DNA of 64,000 bases from CAYVQZ01 sp964453435 (GCA_964453435.1 CAYVQZ010000020.1:8665-72664), one strand, 5' to 3'; counted from the first letter of the stretch, positions 24,840 to 33,877 are shown. Notes: generated by a model not told the origin, from the letters alone. Numbers and translations are program-made.

Positions 24840-25312
24840 GTCGTCTCTCCCTCATCCTTGTCGCTCACGGCCGCTTCCGCCTTCTGCCTCGTCTCAACCT
24901 TTCGCAACGGACTCGGCCCGAGCTTGCGGACTCGTTCGGTCATCTCGTCGGCGGTTTGGGCAAACGTCGGCCCCATCGAGGCGGACATATTGAACATCTC
25001 GAGGCGCTCGGGCTCAACGCCAACCTCTTCCAGAAGCATCTTGGTGTACTCAACTCGTTTCTTAGCTTTGATATTTCCTTCCAGGAAATGACATTGCCCT
25101 TCCAGTCACCCGGCAACGAACACGGCGTCGGCTCCATCCTCGAACGCCTTGAGAATGTAAAGGCTGTCGATTTTGCCCGTGCACATCAGTCGTATAACCC
25201 GCACGTAGGGCGAATACTGGAGCCTCATGGAACCGGCCAAATCCGCCGCGTTGTATGCGCAGTACTGGCAGCAAAAAGCCACGATTTTTGGTGCAAAACC
25301 CAGTTCTTCCAA
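24836..25312 (-). CDS. mvhD: MvhD-type hydrogenase/heterodisulfide reductase delta subunit, probable selenoprotein (UGA at 25108-25106)
   Basis: Reading through TGA at 25108-25106 gives a 158-aa MvhD/VhuD protein, the 2Fe-2S subunit that feeds electrons to HdrA. The first 68 residues match the family (PKIVAFCCQYCAYNAADLAG, RVIRLMCTGKID, FEDGADAVFVAG). The UGA then replaces the first Cys of the expected GCHxGDCH motif, giving AG-U-LEGQCHFLEGN, and the frame continues with the conserved C-terminus (RVEYTKMLLEEVGVEPERLE, NMSASMGPTFA). Archaeal VhuD is a known selenoprotein. A 6-bp hairpin follows at SECIS distance. Start is taken as TTG 25312 after AGGGGAG; a GTG at 25450 is an alternative but adds 46 residues unlike the family and lacks an RBS. 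Stop overlaps folD by 4 bp. Confidence 0.8.
25073..25089 (-). promoter_or_regulatory. Candidate bacterial SECIS hairpin in mvhD
   Basis: AUUUCC-UGGAA-GGAAAU: a perfect 6-bp stem with a 5-nt loop whose second base is G, 24 nt after the UGA, matching the usual bacterial SECIS rules (G in the first two loop positions, 16-37 nt away). Confidence 0.55.
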
Positions 25313-25471
25313 TCTCAACTCCCCTGTTGTTCGGCGGTTCTTCCAAATCAAGACGGTGTCCCCGCCGCCGTAAAATGCCGGACCGGGCGTCTTTTCCTGG
25401 CCCGCGTAAGTTCTTCGTTCCCCTTCAAAGCCCACGCCGGAGAGAACCACGGCGTGGTTGCCGCTGGTTCG

Positions 25472-28400
25472 CTAGGATTTCGCCGGTTCGTACAGGGCGT
25501 CGCATTTCGACACGATCTGCCGGTCTTTGTAATGCTGGACCTCTATCGCCTTGTTGGGGCAAACGCCGGCGCAGATACCGCATCCCTGGCAAGCCGCCGG
25601 CTCGATATAGGCGACACCCTCTTCCTCCCGGAATTCCGGCACTCCGTAGGGGCATACCCGAACGCAGGACAGGCACGCCACGCATTTATCCGGGTCGATG
25701 ACCGAAATGATGCCGCCGACAGTCAGCGACTCTTTCGACAACAGGTCCGCCGCCCGCGAGGCCGCTCCGCGGGCCTGGGCGATACTCTCATCGATATGCT
25801 TCGGAGAATGCGCCAACCCCGCGAGAAACATTCCGTCGCTCGCAAAGTCCAGCGGCCTCAGTTTCAAGTGAGCTTCGAGGTAGAAGCCGTCTCTGTCCAG
25901 GGACACTTTGAGGAGCTCGCCCAGGCTGGTATTCGTCTCATGCGGTATGATACCCGCGCTCAACACGACGAGGTCCGCCTTGAGATTCAGCATCGAGCCA
26001 ATACTCACATCCTGAGCCCTGACGCTGAGCTTCCCGTTCGCTTCGGCCACCTCCGGCTTGTGCTCGGGGTCGTACCGCAGGAACAAAACACCCTTCTCGC
26101 GGGCCTCCTTGTACTTGAGCTCCTGGGCGGCATAGGTCCGAATATCGCGATGGAGCACATAAATCTTGGCTTTCGGGTTCAGTTCTTTCAGCTTCAGCGC
26201 GTTTTTGACCGCCTGACCGCAGCAAACGCGGCTGCAGTACATGCGCTCCTCGTCACGCGAGCCCACACACTGAATCATCACAACCGTCTTCGCGTTTCTG
26301 ACGGAGTCCGGGTCGGTCGCTATTTTTTCTTCGAGTTCGAGCTGGGTCAGGACGTCCGCGTTTTTGCCGTACAAATATTCGGTCGGCTTATATTCCTGCG
26401 CGCCGCTCGCCACTATCACGGCGCCGATGTCTATTTCCTCCGCCTCGCCGTTCGCCCTGACGGCCGCATGAAAATGCCCCACGTGCCCGCCGAACTTGGT
26501 GACTTCGGCATTCGTAAAGACTTTGATCCGGCTTTCATTCCTGACGTCATCAATCAAATTTCGGAGGCGCTGCGAAACATTGTCGCCCTCGAGCGTATAC
26601 CGCAGCCGGTTCAGTTGGCCTCCCAGGGTGTCGCTTCGCTCGACCAGATACGATTCGAATCCCTGGCGCGCAAGCGAGAGGGCCGCGGTCATTCCGGACA
26701 GTCCGCCGCCGATCACCAACGCCTTTTGCGTGACCGGGGCCATCAACTGCCGGATGGGCTCGAGCATGAGAGACCGCGCCACGGCCATGCGGACGAGGTC
26801 TTTCGATTTCTCGGTGGCAAGTTCGGGGTCGTTGTGCACCCACGAGCACTGGTTGCGGATATTCGCCATCTCGAAGAGGAACTTGTTCAGGCCGGCTTCC
26901 CTCAGCGTCTCCTGGAAGAGCGGCTCGTGCGTCGCGGGCGTGCACGCGGCCACGACAACTCGATTCAGATTCTTCTCTTTAATCGTGTCGATAATCATCC
27001 GCGTCGAGTCGGTCGAACAGGAGAACAGCGCTTCCGTGGCGTATTCCACGTGCGGGAGCGTTTTCGCGTACTCGACGACCGCCGGCACATCCACAACCCG
27101 GGCTATGTTCGTGCCGCAGCGGCAAACGAACACACCGACCCTCGGCTTGTCTTCGGCTACCTCCCGCTCGTGCGGATATTCCTTGTGCCGCGCGAGCGCG
27201 CCGCGCTCGCTCGCCACCAGTTCCGCGGCTGCGGCCGCGGCGCTGCTTGCGGTCATTACCGTTTCGGGAATGTCCATCGGCGCGACGAACGCGCCCGCCA
27301 CGAAGATTCCACGGCGACTTGTTTCGTTCGGCTGGAAAATCGTGGTGGCGGCGTAGCCATGGCTGTCGAGGTCGATCCCCGCCACCGCGGCCAGTTCCTT
27401 CGTTCCCTCGGAAGGCTTCATGCCGATGGAGAGGACCACGAGGTCGAACTCTTCTTCCTTGACCTCACCGTCGTCCGAAACGTATTTGATAAGAAGATTC
27501 TTTGTCCGCTGCATCTCTTTCACGGACGACACGATGCCGCGTATGTATCGAACCCCGCTGTCATGTTCGGCGCCGACATAGTAGCGCTCGAACCCTTTTC
27601 CGAACGCTCGAATATCGTTAAAGAAGATGGCGCAACTCGCGTCTTCCTCGTGCTCCGCCGTCATGATAGCCTCTTTCGTGGCGTACATGCAGCAGACCGA
27701 CGAACAATATTCGTTTCCGCAGGTCGCGTCGCGCGAGCCCACGCATTGAATCCAGGCGATTCGTTTCGGAGCCTCGCCGTCGGAAGACCGTTTGATGTGA
27801 CCCTGGGTCGGACCGGACGCGCTGAGCAGTCTCTCGTATTGCAAGCTCGTGATGACGTTTTTGTATCGGCCATATCCGTATTCCGGCCTGAGCTGCGGGT
27901 CCACCGTGTCGTAACCGGGCGCGAGAATGACCGCGCCCACGTTCAACTCGAGCATTTCATCCTGTTGTTCGTAGTCGACTGCTCCCGTGGGACACTGCTT
28001 TTGACACACGCCGCACTTGCCCTTGGTAAACTTGAGGCAGTGTTCGCGGTCGATGACGGGCTTATTGGGAACGGCCTGCGGATAGGGCACGTAGATGGCT
28101 TTCCGCTTTCCGATTCCGGCTTCGAACTCGCTGTCGACCTTCGACGGGCATTTTTCCTGACAGATACCGCAGCCGGTGCACAGAGTGTGGTCAACGGATT
28201 TCGCCTTCTGCCTGACCTTGACCGTAAAGTTTCCCGCTTCTCCCTCGATGGATTCGACCTCGGCATAGGTGACCAAGTCGATATTGAGATGTTTGTCAAC
28301 CTCTATCAGCTTCGGGGAAATGGTGCACATCGAGCAGTCGTTCGTGGGGAACGTCTTATCGAGCTGGGCCATGCGGCCGCCGATCGAAGACTTCTTGTCC

Positions 28401-28540
28401 ACAAGGTACACCCTGAATCCGGCGTTCGCCAAATCCAGAGACGCCTGCATGCCGCCAATGCCACCGCCAATCACCATTATCGCGCCGACACGGCCCTTGG
28501 ACACGGGCTCACCGTTGCCGGAATTTGATGTGCCGCTCAT
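25472..28540 (-). CDS. hdrA: Heterodisulfide reductase subunit A, double-length form
   Basis: 1022-aa flavin/iron-sulfur protein with two HdrA-like halves; canonical HdrA is about 650 aa. The first half has IMVIGGGIGGMQASLDLANA, CSMCTISPKL, CTGCGICQEKCP, CGVCQKQCP and the HdrA-type cluster QCVGSRD..CSSVCCMYATKEA. The second half repeats KALVIGGGLSGMTAALSLA and QCVGSRDEERMYCSRVCCGQA, then ends with two ferredoxin clusters (CVACLSCVRVCP, CQGCGICAGVCP). The region between includes GVFVCRCGTNIARVVDVP. HdrA binds the FAD that splits electrons in flavin-based bifurcation. RBS GGAGTG; 25 bp after hdrB. No UGA codon: all cluster positions read as Cys. Confidence 0.95.
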   Translation of the reverse strand: MSGTSNSGNGEPVSKGRVGAIMVIGGGIGGMQASLDLANAGFRVYLVDKKSSIGGRMAQLDKTFPTNDCSMCTISPKLIEVDKHLNIDLVTYAEVESIEGEAGNFTVKVRQKAKSVDHTLCTGCGICQEKCPSKVDSEFEAGIGKRKAIYVPYPQAVPNKPVIDREHCLKFTKGKCGVCQKQCPTGAVDYEQQDEMLELNVGAVILAPGYDTVDPQLRPEYGYGRYKNVITSLQYERLLSASGPTQGHIKRSSDGEAPKRIAWIQCVGSRDATCGNEYCSSVCCMYATKEAIMTAEHEEDASCAIFFNDIRAFGKGFERYYVGAEHDSGVRYIRGIVSSVKEMQRTKNLLIKYVSDDGEVKEEEFDLVVLSIGMKPSEGTKELAAVAGIDLDSHGYAATTIFQPNETSRRGIFVAGAFVAPMDIPETVMTASSAAAAAAELVASERGALARHKEYPHEREVAEDKPRVGVFVCRCGTNIARVVDVPAVVEYAKTLPHVEYATEALFSCSTDSTRMIIDTIKEKNLNRVVVAACTPATHEPLFQETLREAGLNKFLFEMANIRNQCSWVHNDPELATEKSKDLVRMAVARSLMLEPIRQLMAPVTQKALVIGGGLSGMTAALSLARQGFESYLVERSDTLGGQLNRLRYTLEGDNVSQRLRNLIDDVRNESRIKVFTNAEVTKFGGHVGHFHAAVRANGEAEEIDIGAVIVASGAQEYKPTEYLYGKNADVLTQLELEEKIATDPDSVRNAKTVVMIQCVGSRDEERMYCSRVCCGQAVKNALKLKELNPKAKIYVLHRDIRTYAAQELKYKEAREKGVLFLRYDPEHKPEVAEANGKLSVRAQDVSIGSMLNLKADLVVLSAGIIPHETNTSLGELLKVSLDRDGFYLEAHLKLRPLDFASDGMFLAGLAHSPKHIDESIAQARGAASRAADLLSKESLTVGGIISVIDPDKCVACLSCVRVCPYGVPEFREEEGVAYIEPAACQGCGICAGVCPNKAIEVQHYKDRQIVSKCDALYEPAKS

Positions 28541-28565
28541 ATCGTTTCACTCCAAACAGGACTTC

Positions 28566-29438
28566 TCAGGCAAGTCCCTTCGACGAGAGAAGGGGACGCG
28601 GGTCGACAATATGTTTCGACCACAGTTTTTCGATTCCCTTCACTCCCATGGCCAGCGCCAGCAGTTCGGTAACATAGAGTATCGGCGTCTTCCTCGGTAT
28701 TCGCCCCTCTTTGAGAAGGGCGTCCTGCCGGATTTCGAGGTTGGCGTGACACATGGGGCAACTCACAACAACGCATTCGGCGTCCGCCTCGTCGGCCATG
28801 TTCAAGAGCACACCCACGAGGCGCTTCGTAACGTCCGAACGCGCCATGGCCAACCCGGCGCTGCAACATTCGGTTTTGTATGACCAGAACCGATTGTCGG
28901 CGCCGACCGCTTCCATGAGAACATCCATAAACATCGGATTCTCGTAATCCGAAACTTCCGTCACCTTCGGAGGCCGGACCGTCAAGCAGCCGTAATAGCA
29001 GACCGTCTTCAAGCCTTCGAGAGGTTTCTTCACCTTTTCCTTGATTTTTTCGAGTATCTCCGGCTGCGCGAGGAGCTGGATAATCTGCAACACCTCGAGG
29101 CCGCCGGTATATGACATCTCGGTCAGCGAGGCCATTTCCAATCCCAACGCCTTGTCATCACGGATTCGGGCCTCAGCGACCTTCAGCCGCTGAAAGCAGG
29201 CCGAGCACGGGATGATCAGTTGTTTGTTGTTTGTTTTCTCCGCAAGCGCAAGGTTGCGCACTCCGAGCGCGACGGCGAGCTTGTCGTTCGTCACGTGCGC
29301 GGAGGTGGCGCCGCAGCAACTCCAGTCCGGAACCTCCTCCAGTTCGATGCCAAGTTCCTCGCACACCATTTGCGTGGACTCATCGTATTCTTCTGCGGTT
29401 CCGTGGAGCGAACAACCCGGATAATATGCTACTTTCAT
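28566..29438 (-). CDS. hdrB: Heterodisulfide reductase subunit B
   Basis: 290-aa HdrB with two CCG-type Cys-rich domains that bind the noncubane 4Fe-4S clusters: first YYPGCSLHG, WSCCGATSAH and PCSACFQRL, second CYYGCLTVRPP, TECCSAGLAMA and VSCPMCH. In methanogens it reduces CoM-S-S-CoB; in bacteria with MetFV-HdrABC-MvhD the natural electron acceptor is thought to be another thiol/disulfide or the MetFV subunit itself. Usual length. Lies between hdrC and hdrA, same strand. Confidence 0.95.
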   Translation of the reverse strand: MKVAYYPGCSLHGTAEEYDESTQMVCEELGIELEEVPDWSCCGATSAHVTNDKLAVALGVRNLALAEKTNNKQLIIPCSACFQRLKVAEARIRDDKALGLEMASLTEMSYTGGLEVLQIIQLLAQPEILEKIKEKVKKPLEGLKTVCYYGCLTVRPPKVTEVSDYENPMFMDVLMEAVGADNRFWSYKTECCSAGLAMARSDVTKRLVGVLLNMADEADAECVVVSCPMCHANLEIRQDALLKEGRIPRKTPILYVTELLALAMGVKGIEKLWSKHIVDPRPLLSSKGLA

Positions 29439-29616
29439 GGTTCTGTTTCCCGGCGCTCAACCCGGCTCGAACCCGTTGGCACGATTCGAGCGCCCTGCGG
29501 TCGCTCGTTCGCTCACGCCTCTTGGTTTCGGGTCGGCTTGTAGCATTACACATTGGCGCAGTGCCGGTTGGGGTTTGCCTCGCATGAGGGCGGGCATTGC
29601 CCGGCACAACGCGGAA

Positions 29617-30165
29617 TCAGGTGTCTTTAAATATCTTTCGTACTTTCTTTCGTCCCTTGATCGGTTCCGGCAGAAGCTTTATCTTCCCGCGTTTGAACAT
29701 CTCCCTGCCGATATCGGAGTCCTCCATGAACTTGCCCGTCTTCAACTTGTACTTCCCGATCATCTCGATTTCGTGGACTCTTCCCCACGTCTTGATTGCC
29801 GACAGGAACGCCTCATGAAACTTCCTGAGGTCTTCCTCGGTCTCGGCCTTGCCGGAACGCAACGCCATCTCGCGAAGCGTATCCATCACGTGCGCAATGT
29901 CGATATCATTGGGGCAGCGCGTCGTGCATGTTTCACACGACGCGCACACCCAGATAGTTCGGCTTTTCAGGACCTCGTCGAGCATGCCCAGATTCACCAT
30001 CCGAATGATCTGGGCGGGAAGATAATCCATCTCATACGCGAGAGGACAGCCGCTCGAGCATTTCAGGCATTGGAAGCATGAGGAAACCTTCGTGTGAGCC
30101 TTTTCCTCCACCTCGTTCAGAAAATCGTCATCGAGTTGACGTTCCGTTATTTCTTTCGTTGCCAT
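29617..30165 (-). CDS. hdrC: Heterodisulfide reductase subunit C
   Basis: 182-aa HdrC with two 4Fe-4S motifs, CFQCLKCSSGCP and CASCETCTTRCPNDID, which wire HdrA to HdrB. Three consecutive start candidates occur (TTG 30171, ATG 30168, ATG 30165); the last has GGAG at 6 nt and is used here. The C-terminus is basic (GKIKLLPEPIKGRKKVRKI), a common HdrC feature. A 178-bp gap separates it from hdrB and 135 bp from fhs, so read-through from the fhs promoter is likely but not certain. Confidence 0.93.
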   Translation of the reverse strand: MATKEITERQLDDDFLNEVEEKAHTKVSSCFQCLKCSSGCPLAYEMDYLPAQIIRMVNLGMLDEVLKSRTIWVCASCETCTTRCPNDIDIAHVMDTLREMALRSGKAETEEDLRKFHEAFLSAIKTWGRVHEIEMIGKYKLKTGKFMEDSDIGREMFKRGKIKLLPEPIKGRKKVRKIFKDT

Positions 30166-30300
30166 CATCAACTCCGTTCACGCAATGCTGCTCAGCCGCA
30201 ACCGGCGGAGGGGCTGCATCCAAAAACTAAGCAACCTCCCCTTTTTCCCGCAGCGCGAAGCCGAGCGTCCTCTCGCTCGCCACGCCTTCCGTCGCGACCA

Positions 30301-32013
30301 TTAAAAAAGCCCAACCACACGGCCGTCTTTCCCAAGGTCAACCGCCTCGCCCGCGGGAACGGAAGGCAGTCCCGGCATCGTGCTCATCGTGCCGCACAGC
30401 GGATAAAGGAATCCGGCTCCCACCGATGCGCGGACCTCCCGAATCGGGAGTATGAAGCCCGTCGGACGGCCCTTCAGTTTTGGATCATGCGACAGTGAGA
30501 GATGGGTCTTGGCCATGCAAATGGGCAGTTTATCGAACCCCTGTTTAGTATAACGCTCAATTTGCTCGTTCGCCATCGGCGAATAGTCGACGCCGTCGGC
30601 GCCGTACACCTCGGTGGCGATGGTGTAGATTTTTTCCTTTATGCCCAGGTCGAGCGGATAGAGGAACTTGAACTTCGTCTTCTTCTCCGCCGCCTCGACG
30701 ACCGCTTCGGCCAGCTCTCTTCCGCCTTCTCCGCCTTTCGCGTGCACCTGGCTCGGCACCGCCGCGAGGGCGCCGGCCTTCTCGGCGCGCTCCTTGACGA
30801 ATTTGACCTCGTTCTTGGTGTCGGTCGCGAACTGGTTGATCGCAACGACGCACTCGATGCCGTGAAGCTTGACGTTCTGGATGTGCTTCTCAAGGTTGCA
30901 GATTCCTTCTTCAATCGCCGGAATGTTTTCCTTGATGAGCTCGGGAGCGAGCGGCTTGCCTGCCACAACCTTGAACTTGCCGCTGTGCATCTTGAGCGCG
31001 CGAATGGTCGCCACGAGAACCACGGCGTCCGGGACCAGACCGCTCATGCGACACTTGATGTTCAGGAATTTTTCCATGCCGATGTCGGCGCCGAAGCCGC
31101 TTTCCGTAACGAGGTATTCGGCCGATTTGATTCCGATCATGTCGGCGAGAATCGAGCTGTTGCCGTGCGCGATATTCGCGAACGGACCGGCATGAACCAT
31201 CACCGGTGTGTGCTCTGTTGTCTGCATCAGGTTCGGCTTGATGGCGTCCTTCATCAGAACGGTCATCGCGCCCGCAACCTTCAGGTCTTCCGCCGTCACC
31301 GGCTTGCCGTCCTTCGTAAACGCGACAACAATGCGTCCGAGTCTTTGGCGAAGGTCTTTCAGGCTCGTGGTCAACGCAAGAATGGCCATCACTTCGGACG
31401 CAACCGTTATATCGAACCCGGATTCCCGGGGAATTCCGTCGAGTCGGCCGCCCAGGCCGGTAACCAAGTTGCGAAGCATCCGGTCGCTGACATCGATGAC
31501 GCGGCGCCACGTGATCGTGTACGGGTCGATGCCCAGCTTGTTTCCTTTGACGATGTGGTTATCAAGATAAGCCGCGCAAAGATTATGCGCCATTCCGACG
31601 GCATGGATATCGCCCGTCAGATGCAGGTTGAAATCTTCCATGGGAAGCGCCTGGGAATAACCTCCGCCCGCGGCGCCACCCTTGATGCCGAAGGTCGGTC
31701 CCATCGAAGGCTGGCGAATCGCGATAATCGTCTTCTTCCCAATCTTGTTCAGCGCAAGCCCCGTGCCGATGGTCGTGACCGTTTTCCCTTCTCCGAGGGG
31801 AGTCGGCGTGATCGCTGTCACGTCGATATACTTCGCATCCGGCCGCTTCTTCAACCTGTCCAGCACGTCGAGTTTAATCTTCGCGATGTAATCGCCATGC
31901 AGTTCCAGGTCCTTCCTCGTCAAACCCATCTTTCCGGCTATCTCTTCGATGGGTTTGAGCTTGATCGACTGCGCGATGTCTATGTCACTCTTGATTTTCT
32001 TCGCTTTTGCCAT
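30301..32013 (-). CDS. fhs: Formate-tetrahydrofolate ligase
   Basis: 570-aa formyl-tetrahydrofolate synthetase, the ATP-dependent entry of formate into the methyl branch. Visible are ITPTPLGEGKTVTTIG (P-loop), AIRQPSMGPTFGIKGGAAGGG, HLTGDIHAV, VHAGPFANIAHGNSS, VTESGFGADIGMEKF, INQFATDT and the C-terminal GFILPIREVRASVGAGFLYPL, the full family set at normal length. ATG 32013 is chosen because AGGAGG lies 6 nt upstream; the extra 25 residues of the longer ORF are basic and unlike the family. First gene of the minus-strand Wood-Ljungdahl cluster. Confidence 0.97.
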   Translation of the reverse strand: MAKAKKIKSDIDIAQSIKLKPIEEIAGKMGLTRKDLELHGDYIAKIKLDVLDRLKKRPDAKYIDVTAITPTPLGEGKTVTTIGTGLALNKIGKKTIIAIRQPSMGPTFGIKGGAAGGGYSQALPMEDFNLHLTGDIHAVGMAHNLCAAYLDNHIVKGNKLGIDPYTITWRRVIDVSDRMLRNLVTGLGGRLDGIPRESGFDITVASEVMAILALTTSLKDLRQRLGRIVVAFTKDGKPVTAEDLKVAGAMTVLMKDAIKPNLMQTTEHTPVMVHAGPFANIAHGNSSILADMIGIKSAEYLVTESGFGADIGMEKFLNIKCRMSGLVPDAVVLVATIRALKMHSGKFKVVAGKPLAPELIKENIPAIEEGICNLEKHIQNVKLHGIECVVAINQFATDTKNEVKFVKERAEKAGALAAVPSQVHAKGGEGGRELAEAVVEAAEKKTKFKFLYPLDLGIKEKIYTIATEVYGADGVDYSPMANEQIERYTKQGFDKLPICMAKTHLSLSHDPKLKGRPTGFILPIREVRASVGAGFLYPLCGTMSTMPGLPSVPAGEAVDLGKDGRVVGLF

Positions 32014-32202
32014 CTGTTCCTCCTCTTCGCCAAACCTTCTTCTGTTCGTCCTCTTGCTCTTCACAACTCGCCCGCTACGGGCAGACATACTAGCGGATAT
32101 TGACTGGCTTACGGAACATCCAATCGACAGGGGTGATTAACCTTTGGAGTCCCGCAACTGCTTCGGGAAGGAAGGTGTTACGGTTCCTCCACGCCACTGC
32201 GC

Positions 32203-32231
32203 ATATTAGCATATGACACGGTCAATGTCAA
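32203..32231 (-). promoter_or_regulatory. Main promoter of the Wood-Ljungdahl cluster
   Basis: Minus strand: TTGACA (32231-32226), 17-nt spacer, TAATAT (32208-32203), a near-consensus sigma70 promoter. The leader to the fhs ATG is about 180 nt. I see no recognisable riboswitch in it. Confidence 0.8.
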
Positions 32232-32635
32232 GAAAAAACAGGCTTTTTTCACCATCGGCGCGGCATTTCGCGTCACCCTCTTGCGCCTTTCCGCATGCAA
32301 CAATATACATCTTTAAGCACCTCGTTTCGGCACGCCGAAAAGGCGCCGATTTGCGGAAGGAGGACCGATGCGCCGCGAGCGCGACGCCACGAAAGGCCTT
32401 TGCGATATAACTCTATGACCGCCAATGAGCTACATCCAGCGGAAACTGTTGCGAACCTGCTCGAAAAAGCTGACCCGATTCCAAAAAAAACGAATGTCCC
32501 TGATGATGCCTCCTTTTCGAAACGGGTCCTGTTTCGAACCCGCCCGAACCCGATAGGAATTCCGCTCGACACCCCCAAAAAAAACACCCATAACGCAACG
32601 CGTTAAGTTCGCGCGGAATCGCGCCAAACCACCGG
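32232..32635. other. Gene-free divergent intergenic region
   Basis: Lies between the fhs promoter and the efflux-operon promoter. Short ORFs on both strands show no family features. Nothing else recognised. Confidence 0.4.
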
Positions 32636-32664
32636 TTGCAAATGCGATTTTCTTCTGATATAGT
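32636..32664 (+). promoter_or_regulatory. Promoter of the RND efflux genes
   Basis: TTGCAA (32636-32641), 17-nt spacer, TATAGT (32659-32664), about 90 bp upstream of the adaptor gene. Confidence 0.5.
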
Positions 32665-32755
32665 GTTTAGTTGGATTCTCAAAGCAATTTCTCTCGAATA
32701 TCGTACAAGGCCGTTTGCATTCCCTGGTCGTTTGATAGAAAGGGGCTTTTTTATT

Positions 32756-33877
32756 GTGAGGAAGCGCAGTGGACGGGCGCCACGAGGTCATACCGCCGCC
32801 TTGTGTGCGACCGTCCTTATGATATCTCTCCTTCCTGCAGCCTGTTCGAAGCGCGATGAGAAGCTCGCTCGCGCCTCTCAATCTGCTTCCGAATTCGCTG
32901 TCAGTGTGAAGACCGCCCCGGTTGTTCGGCGGGGCATCAGGTCGACCATACGGGTTGTGGGTACGGTGAAAGCGCCGAACCAGGCGACCATCAGCGCGAA
33001 AATTCCGGGGAAAGTGGAACGAATTCTCGTCGAGGAAGGAGACCACGTTGAGGCGAGTCAGACACTGCTTCAGATCGAGAAGACAGACCTCGAATTGACC
33101 GTTCGTCAGGCGGAAGCCGCCGTGGCCGTGGCGGAAGCCAACTTCTATCAGGCGAAGACCGAATGGAAGCGCTGCCAGGAGTTGTGCGACAAGGGAATCG
33201 CCTCACGCCAGCAATATGACCTCGCCAAGAGCGCGTTCGATGTGGCCGGAGCTACCGTACAGCAAGCGAAGGCGAACCTGGGTCTCGCACGACATCAACT
33301 GGAAAATGCCGATGTGACCACTCTGTTCGGTGGAGTCGTAACACACAAACACGTCACCGTCGGGGAACGAATAAGCCCGGGCCAGCCACTTTTGGAAGTG
33401 GCCCAGATTGACCCCGTCGAGGTCACAATCGGAGTGAGTGACAAACGTTTTTCCGAACTCAAGCTTGGCCAGCCGGTAATTGTCCGGGTCGATGGTTACC
33501 CCGACGACGAGTTTATCGGCGCCGTCAAAAAGATACAACCGGCCGTTGATCCGGTAACGCGCACCTTTAAGGTAACCGCCGAAGCGGCGAATCCGGGCGA
33601 GCGTCTCAAACCGGGGATGTTTGCGCGAGCCGAGATAGAAGTCGGTTATCACGAAAACGCTCTTGTTATGCCGAAAGCGGCGACGTTGGAAGAAGAGGGT
33701 AGATATTTTGCCGTGGCTGTCAAAGACGATCGAGCACGAAGAACCGCGATCGAACTCGGCTATCAGGATGGAGATTTGATTGAAGTAGTGAGCGGTCTCT
33801 CGGAAGGCGACCTGGTGGTGCTCGAGGGGGCATATGCGCTTGCCGAAGGCGCGCCCGTTCAAGTGTCCGGAGAGTGA
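32756..33877 (+). CDS. RND efflux periplasmic adaptor (membrane fusion) lipoprotein
   Basis: 373-aa HlyD/AcrA-family adaptor. The GTG at 32756 gives a clean lipoprotein signal peptide: basic start RKRSGR, hydrophobic core, lipobox LPAAC followed by SKRDE. The remainder shows the split lipoyl domain (TISAKIPGKVERILVEEGDHV and DVTTLFGGVVTHKHVTVGERI), an alpha-hairpin (AVAEANFYQAKTEWKR to QQAKANLGLARHQLEN), a beta-barrel (VTIGVSDKRFSELKLGQPV) and a membrane-proximal domain (RLKPGMFARAEIEV). It bridges the inner-membrane pump to an outer-membrane channel that is not encoded here. The end overlaps the extended ORF of the pump gene, so the two are coupled. Confidence 0.92.
   Translation: MRKRSGRAPRGHTAALCATVLMISLLPAACSKRDEKLARASQSASEFAVSVKTAPVVRRGIRSTIRVVGTVKAPNQATISAKIPGKVERILVEEGDHVEASQTLLQIEKTDLELTVRQAEAAVAVAEANFYQAKTEWKRCQELCDKGIASRQQYDLAKSAFDVAGATVQQAKANLGLARHQLENADVTTLFGGVVTHKHVTVGERISPGQPLLEVAQIDPVEVTIGVSDKRFSELKLGQPVIVRVDGYPDDEFIGAVKKIQPAVDPVTRTFKVTAEAANPGERLKPGMFARAEIEVGYHENALVMPKAATLEEEGRYFAVAVKDDRARRTAIELGYQDGDLIEVVSGLSEGDLVVLEGAYALAEGAPVQVSGE

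Noticed and set aside
25106..25450. Separate 114-aa ORF ending at the UGA, with a second small ORF (24836-25039) after it
   Set aside because: Both parts align in one frame with MvhD and neither alone covers the family; treating them as two genes ignores the conserved sequence between them.
24830..28528. 1232-codon plus-strand ORF opposite hdrA and mvhD
   Set aside because: Antisense shadow of hdrA; rich in Arg/His/Ala with no motifs.
32014..32196. Tetrahydrofolate or SAM riboswitch in the fhs leader
   Set aside because: I could not find the conserved core of any known folate or SAM riboswitch; the leader remains unassigned.
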